Shown here one piece after another: positions 52,473 through 61,068 of a stretch of DNA of 64,000 bases. The notes beneath the pieces are model-generated. The model was not told the DNA's origin. It ran no database searches and was given only the letters and a program-made list of their open reading frames with translations. Numbering within the stretch: the first letter of the stretch is position 1; each line of letters begins with the position of its first letter. This DNA comes from an uncultured Holophagaceae bacterium (GTDB lineage Bacteria; Acidobacteriota; Holophagae; Holophagales; Holophagaceae): the NCBI GenBank assembly GCA_903937385.1, contig CAIZZF010000015.1, positions 124,001-188,000 on the forward strand, read 5' to 3'. Position numbers and translations under genes: made by a program.

Positions 52473-54236
52473 CTACCAGAGGCCCAGCACCTTCCACCAG
52501 ATGCCGCCGACGCCAACCCATATGACGATGTTCACGACGCTGATCAGCAGCCCCATGCGCCACCAGGTGCCCAGCTCCACATAGCCCGTGCCGAAGAGCA
52601 CCGGCGCGGGACCGGTCCCGTAGTGGGTCATGCCCGCGAAGAGGTTGCTGAAGAAGGCCAGCACCAGCGCAGCCAGCACCGGCGGGGCGCCCGCAGCAAT
52701 GGAGACCCCCAGGAAGGCCGCATACATCGAAGCCACGTGCGCCGTGTTGCTGGCGAAGAAGTAGTGGCTGTAGAAGTACACCAGGGCCAGCACCAGGAAG
52801 GCCACGAGCCAGCCCTTGCCAGCCACCATGCCGCCCATGGACTTGCTGAACCAGGGCACCATGCCGAGCTTGTTGAGGAAGCTGGCCATCATCACCAGGG
52901 CCGCGAACCACACGAGGGTGTCCCAGGCGCCGGTCTCGTTCTTGATGTCGTCCCAGTTCAGGACGCCCGTGAGCAGCAGCACCGCCAGACCCGCCAGGGC
53001 GGAGGTGGTGGCGTTGATGTCCCCCAGCTGCTTGGCGAAGATCCACAGCACCAGCAGCATCACAAAGACGCCAAGCATCATCCACTCCTGGCGCTTGATG
53101 GGTCCCAGGTCGCGGAGGTGGCCCTTGGCCATTTCCACGGCCTCGGGGGTCTCGGTGATCTCCGGGCGCATGAGCTTGTAGACCAGGAGGGGCACCAGGA
53201 TCAGGGCCACGAGGCCCGGCACCAGGGCTGCCAGGGCCCAGCCGCCCCAGGTGATGGTCACCTTGAGGTCGCCCGCCAGCTTCTGAGCCAGGGGGTTGGC
53301 GGCCATGGCCGTGAGGAACATGGCGCTGGTGATGCAGTTCACCTGGTAGGCCGTGAGCGTCAGGAAGGCGCCCATCTTCTTCGCACTGGCATCGCCCGGA
53401 TGGCTGCCGTAGGCCCGGGCCAGGGAGGCCATGATGGGCATGATGATGCCGCCGCCCCGGGCCGTGTTGCTGGGAATGGCTGGGGAGAGCACCAGGTCCG
53501 TGGCCGCCAGGCCGTAGCTCAGGCCGAGGGTGCGCCGACCCAGGAGGGCCATGAAGCTGTAGGCGATGCGGGCCCCGAGGCCCGTCTTGATGAAGCCTCG
53601 GGAGATGAAGAAGGCCAGGACGATGAGCCAGATCACCACGTCCGAGAAGCCGCTCATGGAGTCCGCGATGCTGAGGGTGCCCGAGAGGGCCGTCACGGCG
53701 ATGCCGATCATGGCCACGGCGCCCATGGGCAGGGCCTTCATGATGATGCCGGCGATGGTGGTGACGAAGATGGCGAAGAGGTGGAGGCCCTTCACCCAGT
53801 CGGCCTTCCGCTTGACCTCGGCGTCCGCCTTGACCTTGGCATCCGCCTTGGCGTCCGCCTCGGCCTTCACCTTGGCATCGGCCTCAGCCTTCAGCTTGGC
53901 TGTCGCCTCGGCCTTGGCCTTCACCTCGGCTTCCGCCTTGGCCTTTGCTTCGGCCTGGGCCTTGGTCAGCGGCTTGGCAGGCGCGGCGGCCACGGCTGGC
54001 GCGGGAGCGGCCTTGGCCTCAGGCTTCGCGGCCGGCTTGGCCGCCGGTGCCGCGGGCTTCGCCGCCACAGGCTGTCCCGTGAACAGCTTCGCGTCTGGTA
54101 CGGACACCACATTCGGCAAGCCGAAGTAGAGCACCAGACCCAGGGCCAGGGTGGCCAGGGCTTGAAGGGGTTTAGCGCCTTGCCAACCGGGCAGGCCTCC
54201 GGCGGGCGAGGTTTCTGGAAGAGCGTTTTGGCTCAT
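52473..54236 (-). CDS. DASS-family (SLC13/CitT-like) dicarboxylate transporter with TolA-like periplasmic insert
   Basis: A 587-residue inner-membrane carrier. TM1 is at about 24-41. After VVSVPD, residues about 58-146 are an inserted Pro/Ala hinge and a regular Ala/Lys/Glu/Asp helix (AEAKAKAEAEVKAK-type repeats). The normal DASS sequence resumes at about 148 with WVKGLHLFAIFVTTIAGIIM, which matches the second helix of CitT and plant DiT1. Family motifs SPAIPSNTARGGGI and FASNTAHVASM follow. The insert sits exactly in the TM1-TM2 loop, and its composition is like TolA domain II. GGAGG precedes the ATG. Likely substrates are 2-oxoglutarate, malate, citrate or tartrate. Confidence 0.88.
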   Translation of the reverse strand: MSQNALPETSPAGGLPGWQGAKPLQALATLALGLVLYFGLPNVVSVPDAKLFTGQPVAAKPAAPAAKPAAKPEAKAAPAPAVAAAPAKPLTKAQAEAKAKAEAEVKAKAEATAKLKAEADAKVKAEADAKADAKVKADAEVKRKADWVKGLHLFAIFVTTIAGIIMKALPMGAVAMIGIAVTALSGTLSIADSMSGFSDVVIWLIVLAFFISRGFIKTGLGARIAYSFMALLGRRTLGLSYGLAATDLVLSPAIPSNTARGGGIIMPIMASLARAYGSHPGDASAKKMGAFLTLTAYQVNCITSAMFLTAMAANPLAQKLAGDLKVTITWGGWALAALVPGLVALILVPLLVYKLMRPEITETPEAVEMAKGHLRDLGPIKRQEWMMLGVFVMLLVLWIFAKQLGDINATTSALAGLAVLLLTGVLNWDDIKNETGAWDTLVWFAALVMMASFLNKLGMVPWFSKSMGGMVAGKGWLVAFLVLALVYFYSHYFFASNTAHVASMYAAFLGVSIAAGAPPVLAALVLAFFSNLFAGMTHYGTGPAPVLFGTGYVELGTWWRMGLLISVVNIVIWVGVGGIWWKVLGLW

Positions 54237-54288
54237 GAGGAGCCTCCATGGGTTGGATTTCGTGCGTAGTTTACTCGCCAGTCAGATA

Positions 54289-54317
54289 TTGTGAAGGAGC
54301 ATATTTGGCTCTATTTA
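54289..54317 (+). promoter_or_regulatory. Candidate promoter of the D-malate/tartrate dehydrogenase gene
   Basis: TTGTGA (54289-54294), a 17-nt spacer and TATTTA (54312-54317) in an AT-rich divergent intergenic region. The hexamers match consensus at 4/6 and 3/6, so this is tentative. Confidence 0.35.
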
Positions 54318-54375
54318 TGAAGCCAATTCAGCGCTTTTTAGCGGCTGATAATTGTTTCTTCAAAGGAGGTTCAAC

Positions 54376-55431
54376 ATGCGTGATCTGAGGATCGCGGTCA
54401 TTCCCGGCGATGGCATCGGCAAGGAAGTCGTGCCGGAGGGCATCCGCGTGCTGGAAGCCGCCGCCGCGAAGCACGGCCTGCGTTTCCGCTGGGATGAGTT
54501 CCCCTGGAGCTGCGAGCAGTATCTCGAGACCGGCCGCATGATGCCCGAGGACGGCCTGGACCAGATCCGCCACCACGATGCGATCTTCCTGGGCGCCGTC
54601 GGGTTCCCGGGGGTGCCGGACCACATCTCCCTCTGGGGTCTGCTCATCCCCATCCGCCGAGGCTTCCGCCAATACGCCAACCTGCGCCCCGTGAAGCTCA
54701 TGCCCGGCGTGCCCTGCCCCCTGGCGGGCCGGCAGGTGGGCGACATCGACTTCATCGTCGTGCGGGAGAACAACGAGGGCGAGTACTCCAGCATCGGTGG
54801 GCGCCTCTACGAAGGCACGGACCAGGAGATGGCCGTGCAGCAGAGCGTCTTCACCCGCCAGGGCGTGGACCGCATCCTGAAGGTGGCCTTCGACATCGCC
54901 CAGTCGCGGCCCAAGAAGCACCTCACCTCGGCCACCAAGTCCAACGGCATCGCCATCACCATGCCCTACTGGGATGAGCGCGTGAAGGCCATGTCCGCGG
55001 CCTATCCCGAGGTGAAGGTGGACCAGTTCCATGTGGACATCCTCACGGCCCACTTCGTGCGGAACCCCCACTGGTTCGATGTGGTGGTGGGCTCCAACCT
55101 CTTCGGGGACATCCTCTCGGACCTGGGCCCCGCCTGCACCGGCACCATCGCCATCGCGCCCAGCGCGAACCTGAACCCCGAGCGGGAGTATCCCTCCATG
55201 TTCGAACCCGTCCACGGCTCGGCGCCGGACATCTACGGCAAGGGCATCGCCAACCCCATCGGCCAGATCTGGGCCGGGGCCATGATGCTCGACCACCTCG
55301 GCTGCCCCGAGGCCGGGGCCTCGGTCATGGCCGCCATCGAGAAGGTGCTGGCCACCGGTCCGCGCACCCCCGACATGGGCGGCACCGCCAGCACCAAAGA
55401 GCTCGGCCAGGCCATCGCGGACGCGGTGTAA
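54376..55431 (+). CDS. Tartrate dehydrogenase / D-malate dehydrogenase (decarboxylating)
   Basis: A 351-residue member of the isocitrate/isopropylmalate dehydrogenase family. It has IAVIPGDGIGKEV, the substrate-loop sequence LWGLLIPIRRGFRQYANLRPVK (tartrate/D-malate type), VRENNEGEYSSIGG, KSNGIAITMPYWDE, SNLFGDILSDLG and EPVHGSAPDIYGKG. It oxidises and decarboxylates D-malate to pyruvate, or tartrate to oxaloglycolate. AAAGGAGG (54363-54370) sets ATG 54376. It diverges from the DASS transporter, forming a dicarboxylate module with dcuB. Confidence 0.9.
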   Translation: MRDLRIAVIPGDGIGKEVVPEGIRVLEAAAAKHGLRFRWDEFPWSCEQYLETGRMMPEDGLDQIRHHDAIFLGAVGFPGVPDHISLWGLLIPIRRGFRQYANLRPVKLMPGVPCPLAGRQVGDIDFIVVRENNEGEYSSIGGRLYEGTDQEMAVQQSVFTRQGVDRILKVAFDIAQSRPKKHLTSATKSNGIAITMPYWDERVKAMSAAYPEVKVDQFHVDILTAHFVRNPHWFDVVVGSNLFGDILSDLGPACTGTIAIAPSANLNPEREYPSMFEPVHGSAPDIYGKGIANPIGQIWAGAMMLDHLGCPEAGASVMAAIEKVLATGPRTPDMGGTASTKELGQAIADAV

Positions 55432-55451
55432 TCATTTAAAAACCAAGGATC

Positions 55452-55514
55452 GCCACCAAGACACCAAGAACTGCAAAGCGGTATTTCTTCTGCTTTTCTT
55501 GGTGTCTTGGTGGC
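55452..55514. repeat. 19-bp perfect inverted repeat (CACCAAGACACC type)
   Basis: GCCACCAAGACACCAAGAA (55452-55470) and its exact complement (55496-55514) flank a 25-nt centre. It lies between the convergent dehydrogenase gene and mazG, where it could act as a terminator. Sequences of this kind recur between genes in many unrelated bacteria, so it is probably a mobile or dispersed repeat. Confidence 0.8.
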
Positions 55515-55560
55515 TTGGTGGTTAATTTATTGGTTGTTTTCGAAAAGGAGAACAGCCTCC

Positions 55561-56352
55561 TCAGGCCCGGCTGCGCCGCTTCTCGGCCTGCCAGGCGGCT
55601 TCCATCTCTTCCAGGGTGCGCTGGTCCCAGCCGCCGTGGGCGCGGGCGTCGTCCTCCACGGCCCGGAAGCGTCCCTTGAAGCGGACCATCTGGCGCCGCA
55701 GGGCGACATCGGGATCCACGCCCTTCTTGCGCGCCCACTGCATGAGGCTGAAGAGCACATCGCCGAACTCCTCCTCCACCCGCACGGGATCGGATTCGGC
55801 CTGCAGCTCGGCGACCTCTTCCTTGACCTTGTCCAGGACGCCCTCCAGGTCCGGCCACTCGAAGCCCACCTTGGCGCAGCGGCGGCCAATCTCCAGGGCC
55901 TCGTCCATGGGCGAGAGGGTGGCCGGGATGCCCTCCAGCAGCCGGGGCTCGTTTTCAGGTGTGTGGCCCCGCTCTTCGCGCTTGATGGCCGCCCAGTTGG
56001 TGAGCACCTCCTCAGCCCCCTCCACGGCCACCTGGGCGAAGACGTGCGGATGGCGGCGGACCAGCTTCTCCACCACGGTCCGCTCCACGTCGTGGAGGTC
56101 CCAGGCGCCACGATCCTCGGCCAGCTGGGCATGGAAGGCGATCTGCAGGTAGAGGTCGCCCAGCTCCTCGCAGAGGTGGGCCTCGGTGACGCCTTCGCCC
56201 GGCCGGTGCTCGGCGAGCGCCTCGAGCACCTCCGCCGCCTCCTCCCGGAGGTAGCGGGCCAGGCTCTGGTGATCCTGCTTCAGGTCCCAGGGGCAGCCGG
56301 TCTCCGGGTTGCGGAGGGCGGCCATGACAGCGCGAAGGGTCGTGGGTTCCAT
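55561..56352 (-). CDS. mazG: Nucleoside triphosphate pyrophosphohydrolase MazG
   Basis: A 263-residue protein with tandem MazG domains. Domain 1 has CPWDLKQDHQSL, REEAAEVLEAL and CEELGDLYLQIAFH. Domain 2 has VGFEWPDLEGVLDKVKEEVAEL and EEEFGDVLFSLMQWA. The metal-binding ExxE...ExxD pattern is complete in both. It hydrolyses (d)NTPs and (p)ppGpp-related pools, cleaning up aberrant nucleotides. The start fits the leaderless geometry described separately. Confidence 0.94.
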   Translation of the reverse strand: MEPTTLRAVMAALRNPETGCPWDLKQDHQSLARYLREEAAEVLEALAEHRPGEGVTEAHLCEELGDLYLQIAFHAQLAEDRGAWDLHDVERTVVEKLVRRHPHVFAQVAVEGAEEVLTNWAAIKREERGHTPENEPRLLEGIPATLSPMDEALEIGRRCAKVGFEWPDLEGVLDKVKEEVAELQAESDPVRVEEEFGDVLFSLMQWARKKGVDPDVALRRQMVRFKGRFRAVEDDARAHGGWDQRTLEEMEAAWQAEKRRSRA

Positions 56353-56358
56353 CCTCCG

Positions 56359-56364
56359 AGGGTA
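56359..56364 (-). promoter_or_regulatory. -10 box of a probable leaderless mazG transcript
   Basis: On the minus strand TACCCT, then CGGAGG (6 nt), then ATG 56352. The GGAGG touches the start codon, too close to act as a ribosome-binding site. Confidence 0.45.
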
Positions 56365-56401
56365 CTCAGACTTGAGGATTCGCGGGGTCCGGAACGCAGA
56401 C

Positions 56402-57304
56402 TCAGGCCACCTTCACCACGTCCATCCGCTCGACCCCCTGGATCTTCCGGGTGCGAACCGCGCCCCGGCCGCCGACCAGCAGCCGGCACCCCAGCGGGAG
56501 CCGCTCCTTGAGGTCCATGAGCATGCGCCGGACCGGCTCCCCGGTGTTCTGGGCGGAGAGGGTCACCCCCACCACATCCACCCTCAGGATGCGGGCGGAC
56601 TTGGCGATGTCGTTGATCGACATATCCGGCCCCAGCAGGCTGGTGCGTGCGCCCTGCAAGGCATAGGCGAGACCCGCCAGCAGCAGATCGAGGTTGCGGT
56701 TCTCCCCCGGCAGTGTGCAGAGCAGCACTCGGCCCTGGCCCGCCAGCGAGTGGTAATCCCGACGCAACCGGCGCAGGAGGCCCTCCAGCATCCGGACGAC
56801 CATCGCTTCGTGCTCTGGCCGAATGGAGCCCTCGGCCCAGGCCAGGCTCACCCGGTCCACCAGGGGGATCACCAGCTGCTGCGTGAACTCCGTCCAGCCC
56901 ATCTGGCTCAGGCTCTCGACCAGCAGGCAGCGCATCCCATCGTGATCCTCAGCGAGGATGGAGGCGAACAGCGCGTCCACCCGCGGGTTCGGCTTGGGCA
57001 GGAGCATCCCCCTGATCGTGGCTTCGTCCGAGGACACCACCTTGCTGGCCCGATGCCCCCGGGCCATGGCCTCGGCCATGAGCCGGAGCCGGTAGAGGTC
57101 CGCCATCCGATAGCGCCGATGCCCCGAGGGCAGACGCAGCGGCACCGGGAAGCCGTAGCGGCGCTCCCAGACCCGGATCACGTCCACGGTCAGGCCGGTT
57201 TCCATGCAGACTTCCCCGATGCTCAGCAATCGGGGCCTCGCCATCAGAGGAGTCGACTCAAGGGGGGTCGCTTCCCCCAGGTCCAGCAAACTGGGCTTTG
57301 TCAC
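56402..57304 (-). CDS. MerR-family regulator with B12-binding-like domain lacking the cobalt-ligand His
   Basis: A 300-residue protein of CarH/LitR type. The MerR DNA-binding domain (about 27-95) shows LSIGEVCMETGLTVDVIRVWERRYGF and SGHRRYRMADLYRLRLM. A helical domain (about 105-195) precedes a Rossmann-like domain (about 200-295). In its first loop, where B12 photoreceptors have E-x-H-x-x-G, it reads PGENRNLD, with Arg in place of His. I chose GTG 57304, with GAGGG 8 nt upstream. TTG 57319 or ATG 57244 are alternatives. It faces a large AT-rich region that may hold its own operators. Confidence 0.82.
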   Translation of the reverse strand: MTKPSLLDLGEATPLESTPLMARPRLLSIGEVCMETGLTVDVIRVWERRYGFPVPLRLPSGHRRYRMADLYRLRLMAEAMARGHRASKVVSSDEATIRGMLLPKPNPRVDALFASILAEDHDGMRCLLVESLSQMGWTEFTQQLVIPLVDRVSLAWAEGSIRPEHEAMVVRMLEGLLRRLRRDYHSLAGQGRVLLCTLPGENRNLDLLLAGLAYALQGARTSLLGPDMSINDIAKSARILRVDVVGVTLSAQNTGEPVRRMLMDLKERLPLGCRLLVGGRGAVRTRKIQGVERMDVVKVA

Positions 57305-57712
57305 GGTTGTGTCCCTCAAAAATTTGTCTAATGAAAAATTAAGGGATTCTGACGAAATTCAAATGCCTAATAATCTGGACAAAGCGTGAAAAATCAATCC
57401 ACACAAATATCTTTTAATTGAATTTAAGTTTCACATTTTTAATAAATATAACAAAAAAATATTTCTTTAACTTTGAAAATATTTTCCACATGACGTGCGT
57501 TGTCCAAGCTCAAACCTTGTCATATCACGCCCAAGTCCTTAGGTTCTAATTCTATCGTTTAAGGTTACTTACCTTGGACCAATCAGACCGCGACAAATTC
57601 TGATCAATGTCTATATTTTCTTGAATTTAGGCCACCCGGGCAGACCTCTCCCCCCCCTGTTGAGGGCCTCTGGGCTCCCCTTTTTTATTCCCGCCTGACC
57701 CGAGGAGGCTCT
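57305..57712. other. AT-rich intergenic region with repeated TTGTC/GACAA motifs
   Basis: About 400 bp between the dnaE2 stop and the MerR-like gene. The part 57320-57630 is strikingly AT-rich for this chromosome. TTGTC or its complement occurs at 57324, 57378, 57500, 57517 and 57592, which could be operator half-sites for the MerR-type regulator. A C8 run lies at 57650-57657. I see no gene in it. Confidence 0.55.
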
Positions 57713-60637
57713 TCAGCTCACCTCCAGCACGGCCAGGCCATCCTGCCGGGTGGAGCGGCCGGCGACCGGGATGATGTCGCCCACGCGGAAGGGGCGCTGG
57801 CGGCGGCGCATGGCGTCCGGGAAAGCCACCGCTTCGCAGAGGCTGGTCTCGTCTTCGAAGGTGATGAACTGCATGCGCTCACCCTTCTCGGTGGCCACTT
57901 CCTTGTCGGCCACCACGAGGGCCCAGAAGCGCAGGCGGCGGCCGGGTTTCGCCACGTCCGCCGCCCGGTCCGGGCCGCCCCCCTTGCGGCAGCGGGCCAG
58001 GGCTGCAGGGTGCAGCTCCAGCGTGAGGCCCAGGGTCGCCATCTCCAGATCGGCGCGGTCGAAGGGGTCCGTGGGGCGCGGCCGCACGCCCGGCGGCACC
58101 CCGCCCAGGCGCGCCCACATCAGCCGCGTGCGATCGCCGTCCGGCGCCCAGCGGTCGAAGGCCCCCGCGGCGCAGAGGGCCTCGGCGGTGGGCACCGAGA
58201 GCCGCACACGGCCCAGCAGGTCGTCCAGGCTGGCAAAGGGGCCGCCGCGCTCCCGTTCCTCCAGCAGGGCCCGGACCTCGGGCGCGAGGGCGCCCTGCAC
58301 CTGCATCAGCCCCACGCGCAGGGCCTGCTCGCCCTCGGCGGCGAAGGGCCACAGGGATGCGTTGGCATCGGGGCCGCGCACCACCAAGCGGTGGCGGCGA
58401 GCGTCGCCCAGGTAGGCGATGGCAGGGTAGAAGCCGCCCTGGTTGGTGATGACCGCCGCGAAGAACACCGCCGGGTGGTGGGCCTTGATCCACGAGCTCT
58501 CGAAGCTGACCTGGGCGTAGCTGGCGGAGTGGGGCTTGCAGAAGGAGTAGCCCGTGAAGGTGCGGATCATGTCCCAGGCCTCGTCCACCACGGCTGGGCG
58601 CACGCCCTGCTCCGCGCAGCCGCGGCGGAAGCGGGCCTCGAAGGCGGGCAGCCGCGCCTCGCAGCCGGGCTTGCCCAGCAGCTTGCGCAGCTGGTCGGCC
58701 TCGTGGTGGGTCCAGCCCGCCAGCTCCACGCAGACCTTGAGGACGTCCTCCTGGTAGATCAGCACGCCATGGCTGTCGGACAGCAGGTGTCCAAAGACGG
58801 GGTCACTGGGCTCCCAGGCCTCCTCGCCCCGGGAGCGCTTCACGTAGCGGTCCACCCAGCGGTAGGCGGCGGGGCGGATGAGGCTGGAGTGGATCACCAG
58901 CGTCTCGAAGTCCCCCTTCCCCACCCGCTGCTGGAGCTGCCGCGTGGCGGGGCTCTCCACGTAGAAGACGCCGATGCTGTCGCCCCGGGCCAGCAGGGCC
59001 TGGGTGGCGGGATCGTTGCGGGAGTGGGTGCCGGGGTCCGCCGGCACGGCGTCGCCCAGCACCGCGTAGGCGTCCCGCAGCACGGCGAGGCTGCGGTTGC
59101 CCAGCAGGTCGATCTTCACCAGGCCGTAGTTCTCCACACCATCCTTGTCCCAGCTGGTGATGGACACGCCCTCCTTGGCCGGGGCCGGCTGGAAGGCCGC
59201 GTGCGTCCACAGGGGACCGGGCGTGACGAGGGTACCGCCAGGATGCACGGAGAACTGGTGGAAGTGGCCCTTCAGCCCGGCGGCCTGGCGGAGGATGCCG
59301 TCCCAGACGGGGTTCTCGGCGGCGCGGCCCAGGCCGCCCTCCCAGCCCCGGACGTAGCGGGCCAGCTGCTGCAGCTCGTTCGCGGGCCGCCCGTGGGCCT
59401 GGGCCACGGCCCGCAGGGCCCCCTTGGCCTTGAAGAACGTGTGGTTGGACACCATGGCCACCCGGTCCCGGCCGTAGCACTCGAAGACGGCCTGGATGAC
59501 GCGGTCCCGCTCGTCCCAGGCGAAGTCGATGTCCATGTCCGGCGGGTCCTTCCGCTCCTTCGTGAGGAAGCGCTCGAACATCAGGTTCGTGGCCACGGGA
59601 TCCACGTTGCTGAGCTGCAGCGCGTAGCTCACCAGGGAGGCCGCGCCGCTGCCCCGGCCGCAGATGCGGCTGGGGATGCCCTCGTGCTTCAGCGCCTGCA
59701 CGATGTCCTGCACCAGCAGGAAGTACCGCGCGAACCCCTTGTACGAGATCAGGTCCAGCTCCTGCTCCAGGCGGGCGAGGATGTCCCCGCGCAGCACCGG
59801 GAAGCGCGCGGCCACGCCGGCCTGCACGCGCTCCCGCAGCAGGGCGTCCAGGTCCGTCTCCTCCTGCCCCAGGGGCTTCGCCACCACCCACTCCCCCCAA
59901 GGGATGGACCAGCCCGCCACGCGCTCCCGCAGGGCGGCGTTGGTCCGCGCCACGGCGGGCTCGGCGAAGGGGAAGCGGGCCTCCCACTCGCGCCTGGGCA
60001 CGGCGGCATCGGTGGCCTCCCACAGTCTCTCGGTGCGGACCAGGGTGGCCTGCTGCGCGATAGCCCGCTTGAGCCGGTGCATCTCCAGGCCCTCGGCCGT
60101 GCGGAAGCGCAGCACCTGGGGCGCGGCCACGGCCAGGCCCGCCGCCAGCGCGGCCCGGGCCTCCTGCACCCGGCGGGGATGGCCCAGCAGGACTGCCTCG
60201 AAGCCCTCTCGCAGCAGCGCGTCGAGGCCCGCCCGATCCTCCGCCAGCAGCACGCAGTCCCGGGGCGGCTCCGGCGCACCCAGGCCCGGGATGGCCAGCT
60301 CCGGCCGCGCCTCATGGGCCAGGGCCGTGAGCAGCCGGTTGAGGGCGCCGTGGCCCGCGTCCGAGCAGGGCAGCGCACCGTAGCCGTGGCCCCGCCAGGT
60401 GAAGCGGCTGCCCAGGTGCAGGCGGAAGTCCGTCCAGGCCGGGTCCGGCGGCAGCCCCTCCAGCTCCCGGGCCTGGCGCAGCCACGCCAGGGTCTCCCGC
60501 AACTTCGGGTAGCCCGCCGTCCCCTGGTCCCAGCAGACCAGGTCCCGGTAGCCCAGGCCCTGGGCCACCCGCAGCAGCTGCGCCGCCGGATAGACCCCTT
60601 CTCCCACACTGAAATCGGAAATGCCGAGGGCGAACAT
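57713..60637 (-). CDS. dnaE2: Error-prone DNA polymerase III alpha-like subunit (DnaE2/ImuC)
   Basis: A 974-residue C-family polymerase. The catalytic Asp motif DPPDMDIDF is at about 363-371, preceded by ICGRGSGAASLVSYAL and followed by VSVHPGG-type FSVHPGGTLV and the HhH/OB region ending RFWALVVADKE. The N-terminal PHP domain is short and lacks the usual HxHxxxS start (here ALGISDFSVGEG), so it cannot bind the standard metal cluster. There is no tau-binding tail. These features and the nearby imuB make it the translesion DnaE2 rather than replicative DnaE. Confidence 0.9.
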   Translation of the reverse strand: MFALGISDFSVGEGVYPAAQLLRVAQGLGYRDLVCWDQGTAGYPKLRETLAWLRQARELEGLPPDPAWTDFRLHLGSRFTWRGHGYGALPCSDAGHGALNRLLTALAHEARPELAIPGLGAPEPPRDCVLLAEDRAGLDALLREGFEAVLLGHPRRVQEARAALAAGLAVAAPQVLRFRTAEGLEMHRLKRAIAQQATLVRTERLWEATDAAVPRREWEARFPFAEPAVARTNAALRERVAGWSIPWGEWVVAKPLGQEETDLDALLRERVQAGVAARFPVLRGDILARLEQELDLISYKGFARYFLLVQDIVQALKHEGIPSRICGRGSGAASLVSYALQLSNVDPVATNLMFERFLTKERKDPPDMDIDFAWDERDRVIQAVFECYGRDRVAMVSNHTFFKAKGALRAVAQAHGRPANELQQLARYVRGWEGGLGRAAENPVWDGILRQAAGLKGHFHQFSVHPGGTLVTPGPLWTHAAFQPAPAKEGVSITSWDKDGVENYGLVKIDLLGNRSLAVLRDAYAVLGDAVPADPGTHSRNDPATQALLARGDSIGVFYVESPATRQLQQRVGKGDFETLVIHSSLIRPAAYRWVDRYVKRSRGEEAWEPSDPVFGHLLSDSHGVLIYQEDVLKVCVELAGWTHHEADQLRKLLGKPGCEARLPAFEARFRRGCAEQGVRPAVVDEAWDMIRTFTGYSFCKPHSASYAQVSFESSWIKAHHPAVFFAAVITNQGGFYPAIAYLGDARRHRLVVRGPDANASLWPFAAEGEQALRVGLMQVQGALAPEVRALLEERERGGPFASLDDLLGRVRLSVPTAEALCAAGAFDRWAPDGDRTRLMWARLGGVPPGVRPRPTDPFDRADLEMATLGLTLELHPAALARCRKGGGPDRAADVAKPGRRLRFWALVVADKEVATEKGERMQFITFEDETSLCEAVAFPDAMRRRQRPFRVGDIIPVAGRSTRQDGLAVLEVS

Positions 60638-60657
60638 GGCGCGCCAATCGAAGGGTG

Positions 60658-60684
60658 CTCGGAATCGCCGCTGGCGATTCCGAG
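60658..60684 (-). other. Strong hairpin between the antitoxin gene and dnaE2
   Basis: A 12-bp perfect stem CTCGGAATCGCC / GGCGATTCCGAG with loop GCT in the 92-bp gap. No T-tract follows, so it may be an mRNA-processing or attenuation element separating dnaE2 expression from the upstream genes. Confidence 0.5.
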
Positions 60685-60729
60685 AGGGAAAAGCATCTCT
60701 GTGCTGATTGCGGCTTGGGCGTTGAGGTC

Positions 60730-61068
60730 TCAGGCGCCCCGATGCCGGACGAGGTACTCGGCGGCGGCCGTCTGAAGCAGGGCGTTCAGCGAGAGCCCTT
60801 CGGCTTTGGCCCGAGTCTGAAGTTGCTTCAGCAGGGTTTCGGGCAGCCGGATGGCCTTCACCACCGTCGGAGCGGCGGGATCCCCCGCCCTTGGCCTTCC
60901 CCGCTGAATGCGGATGGGTGTGCCCAGGCTTTCCTCCCCTCGGAACGCCCGTTCCGCCCAGGCGGCATCAACCTCCTGCCGGGCCCGGAGCTCTTCCAGC
61001 GGTTCGCCAGGACCAGAGGCCTTCTCGAACTCGGCCATGGACATGCGCTTGGTTTTCTTGGCGGTCAT
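60730..61068 (-). CDS. BrnA/CopG-like ribbon-helix-helix antitoxin (orphan)
   Basis: A 112-residue basic protein. The C-terminal part (about 65-108) has the RHH pattern VVKAIRLPETLLKQLQTRAKAEGLSLNALLQTAAAEYL. The N-terminus (MTAKKTKRMSMAEFEKA) and the central toxin-neutralising region resemble BrnA-family antitoxins. AGGAG is 6 nt before the ATG. A palindromic operator overlaps the upstream -10 box, as expected for an autoregulated toxin-antitoxin operon. The toxin, which should precede it, survives only as a tail (61065-61178). Confidence 0.75.
   Translation of the reverse strand: MTAKKTKRMSMAEFEKASGPGEPLEELRARQEVDAAWAERAFRGEESLGTPIRIQRGRPRAGDPAAPTVVKAIRLPETLLKQLQTRAKAEGLSLNALLQTAAAEYLVRHRGA

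Noticed and set aside
57650-57657. C8 homopolymer as a phase-variation tract
   Set aside because: It lies outside any coding region and outside a recognisable promoter spacer.
58010-60775. A 921-residue open frame antisense to dnaE2
   Set aside because: It is composed of low-complexity Gly/Gln/His/Leu sequence with no motif, while the opposite strand has the polymerase active site.
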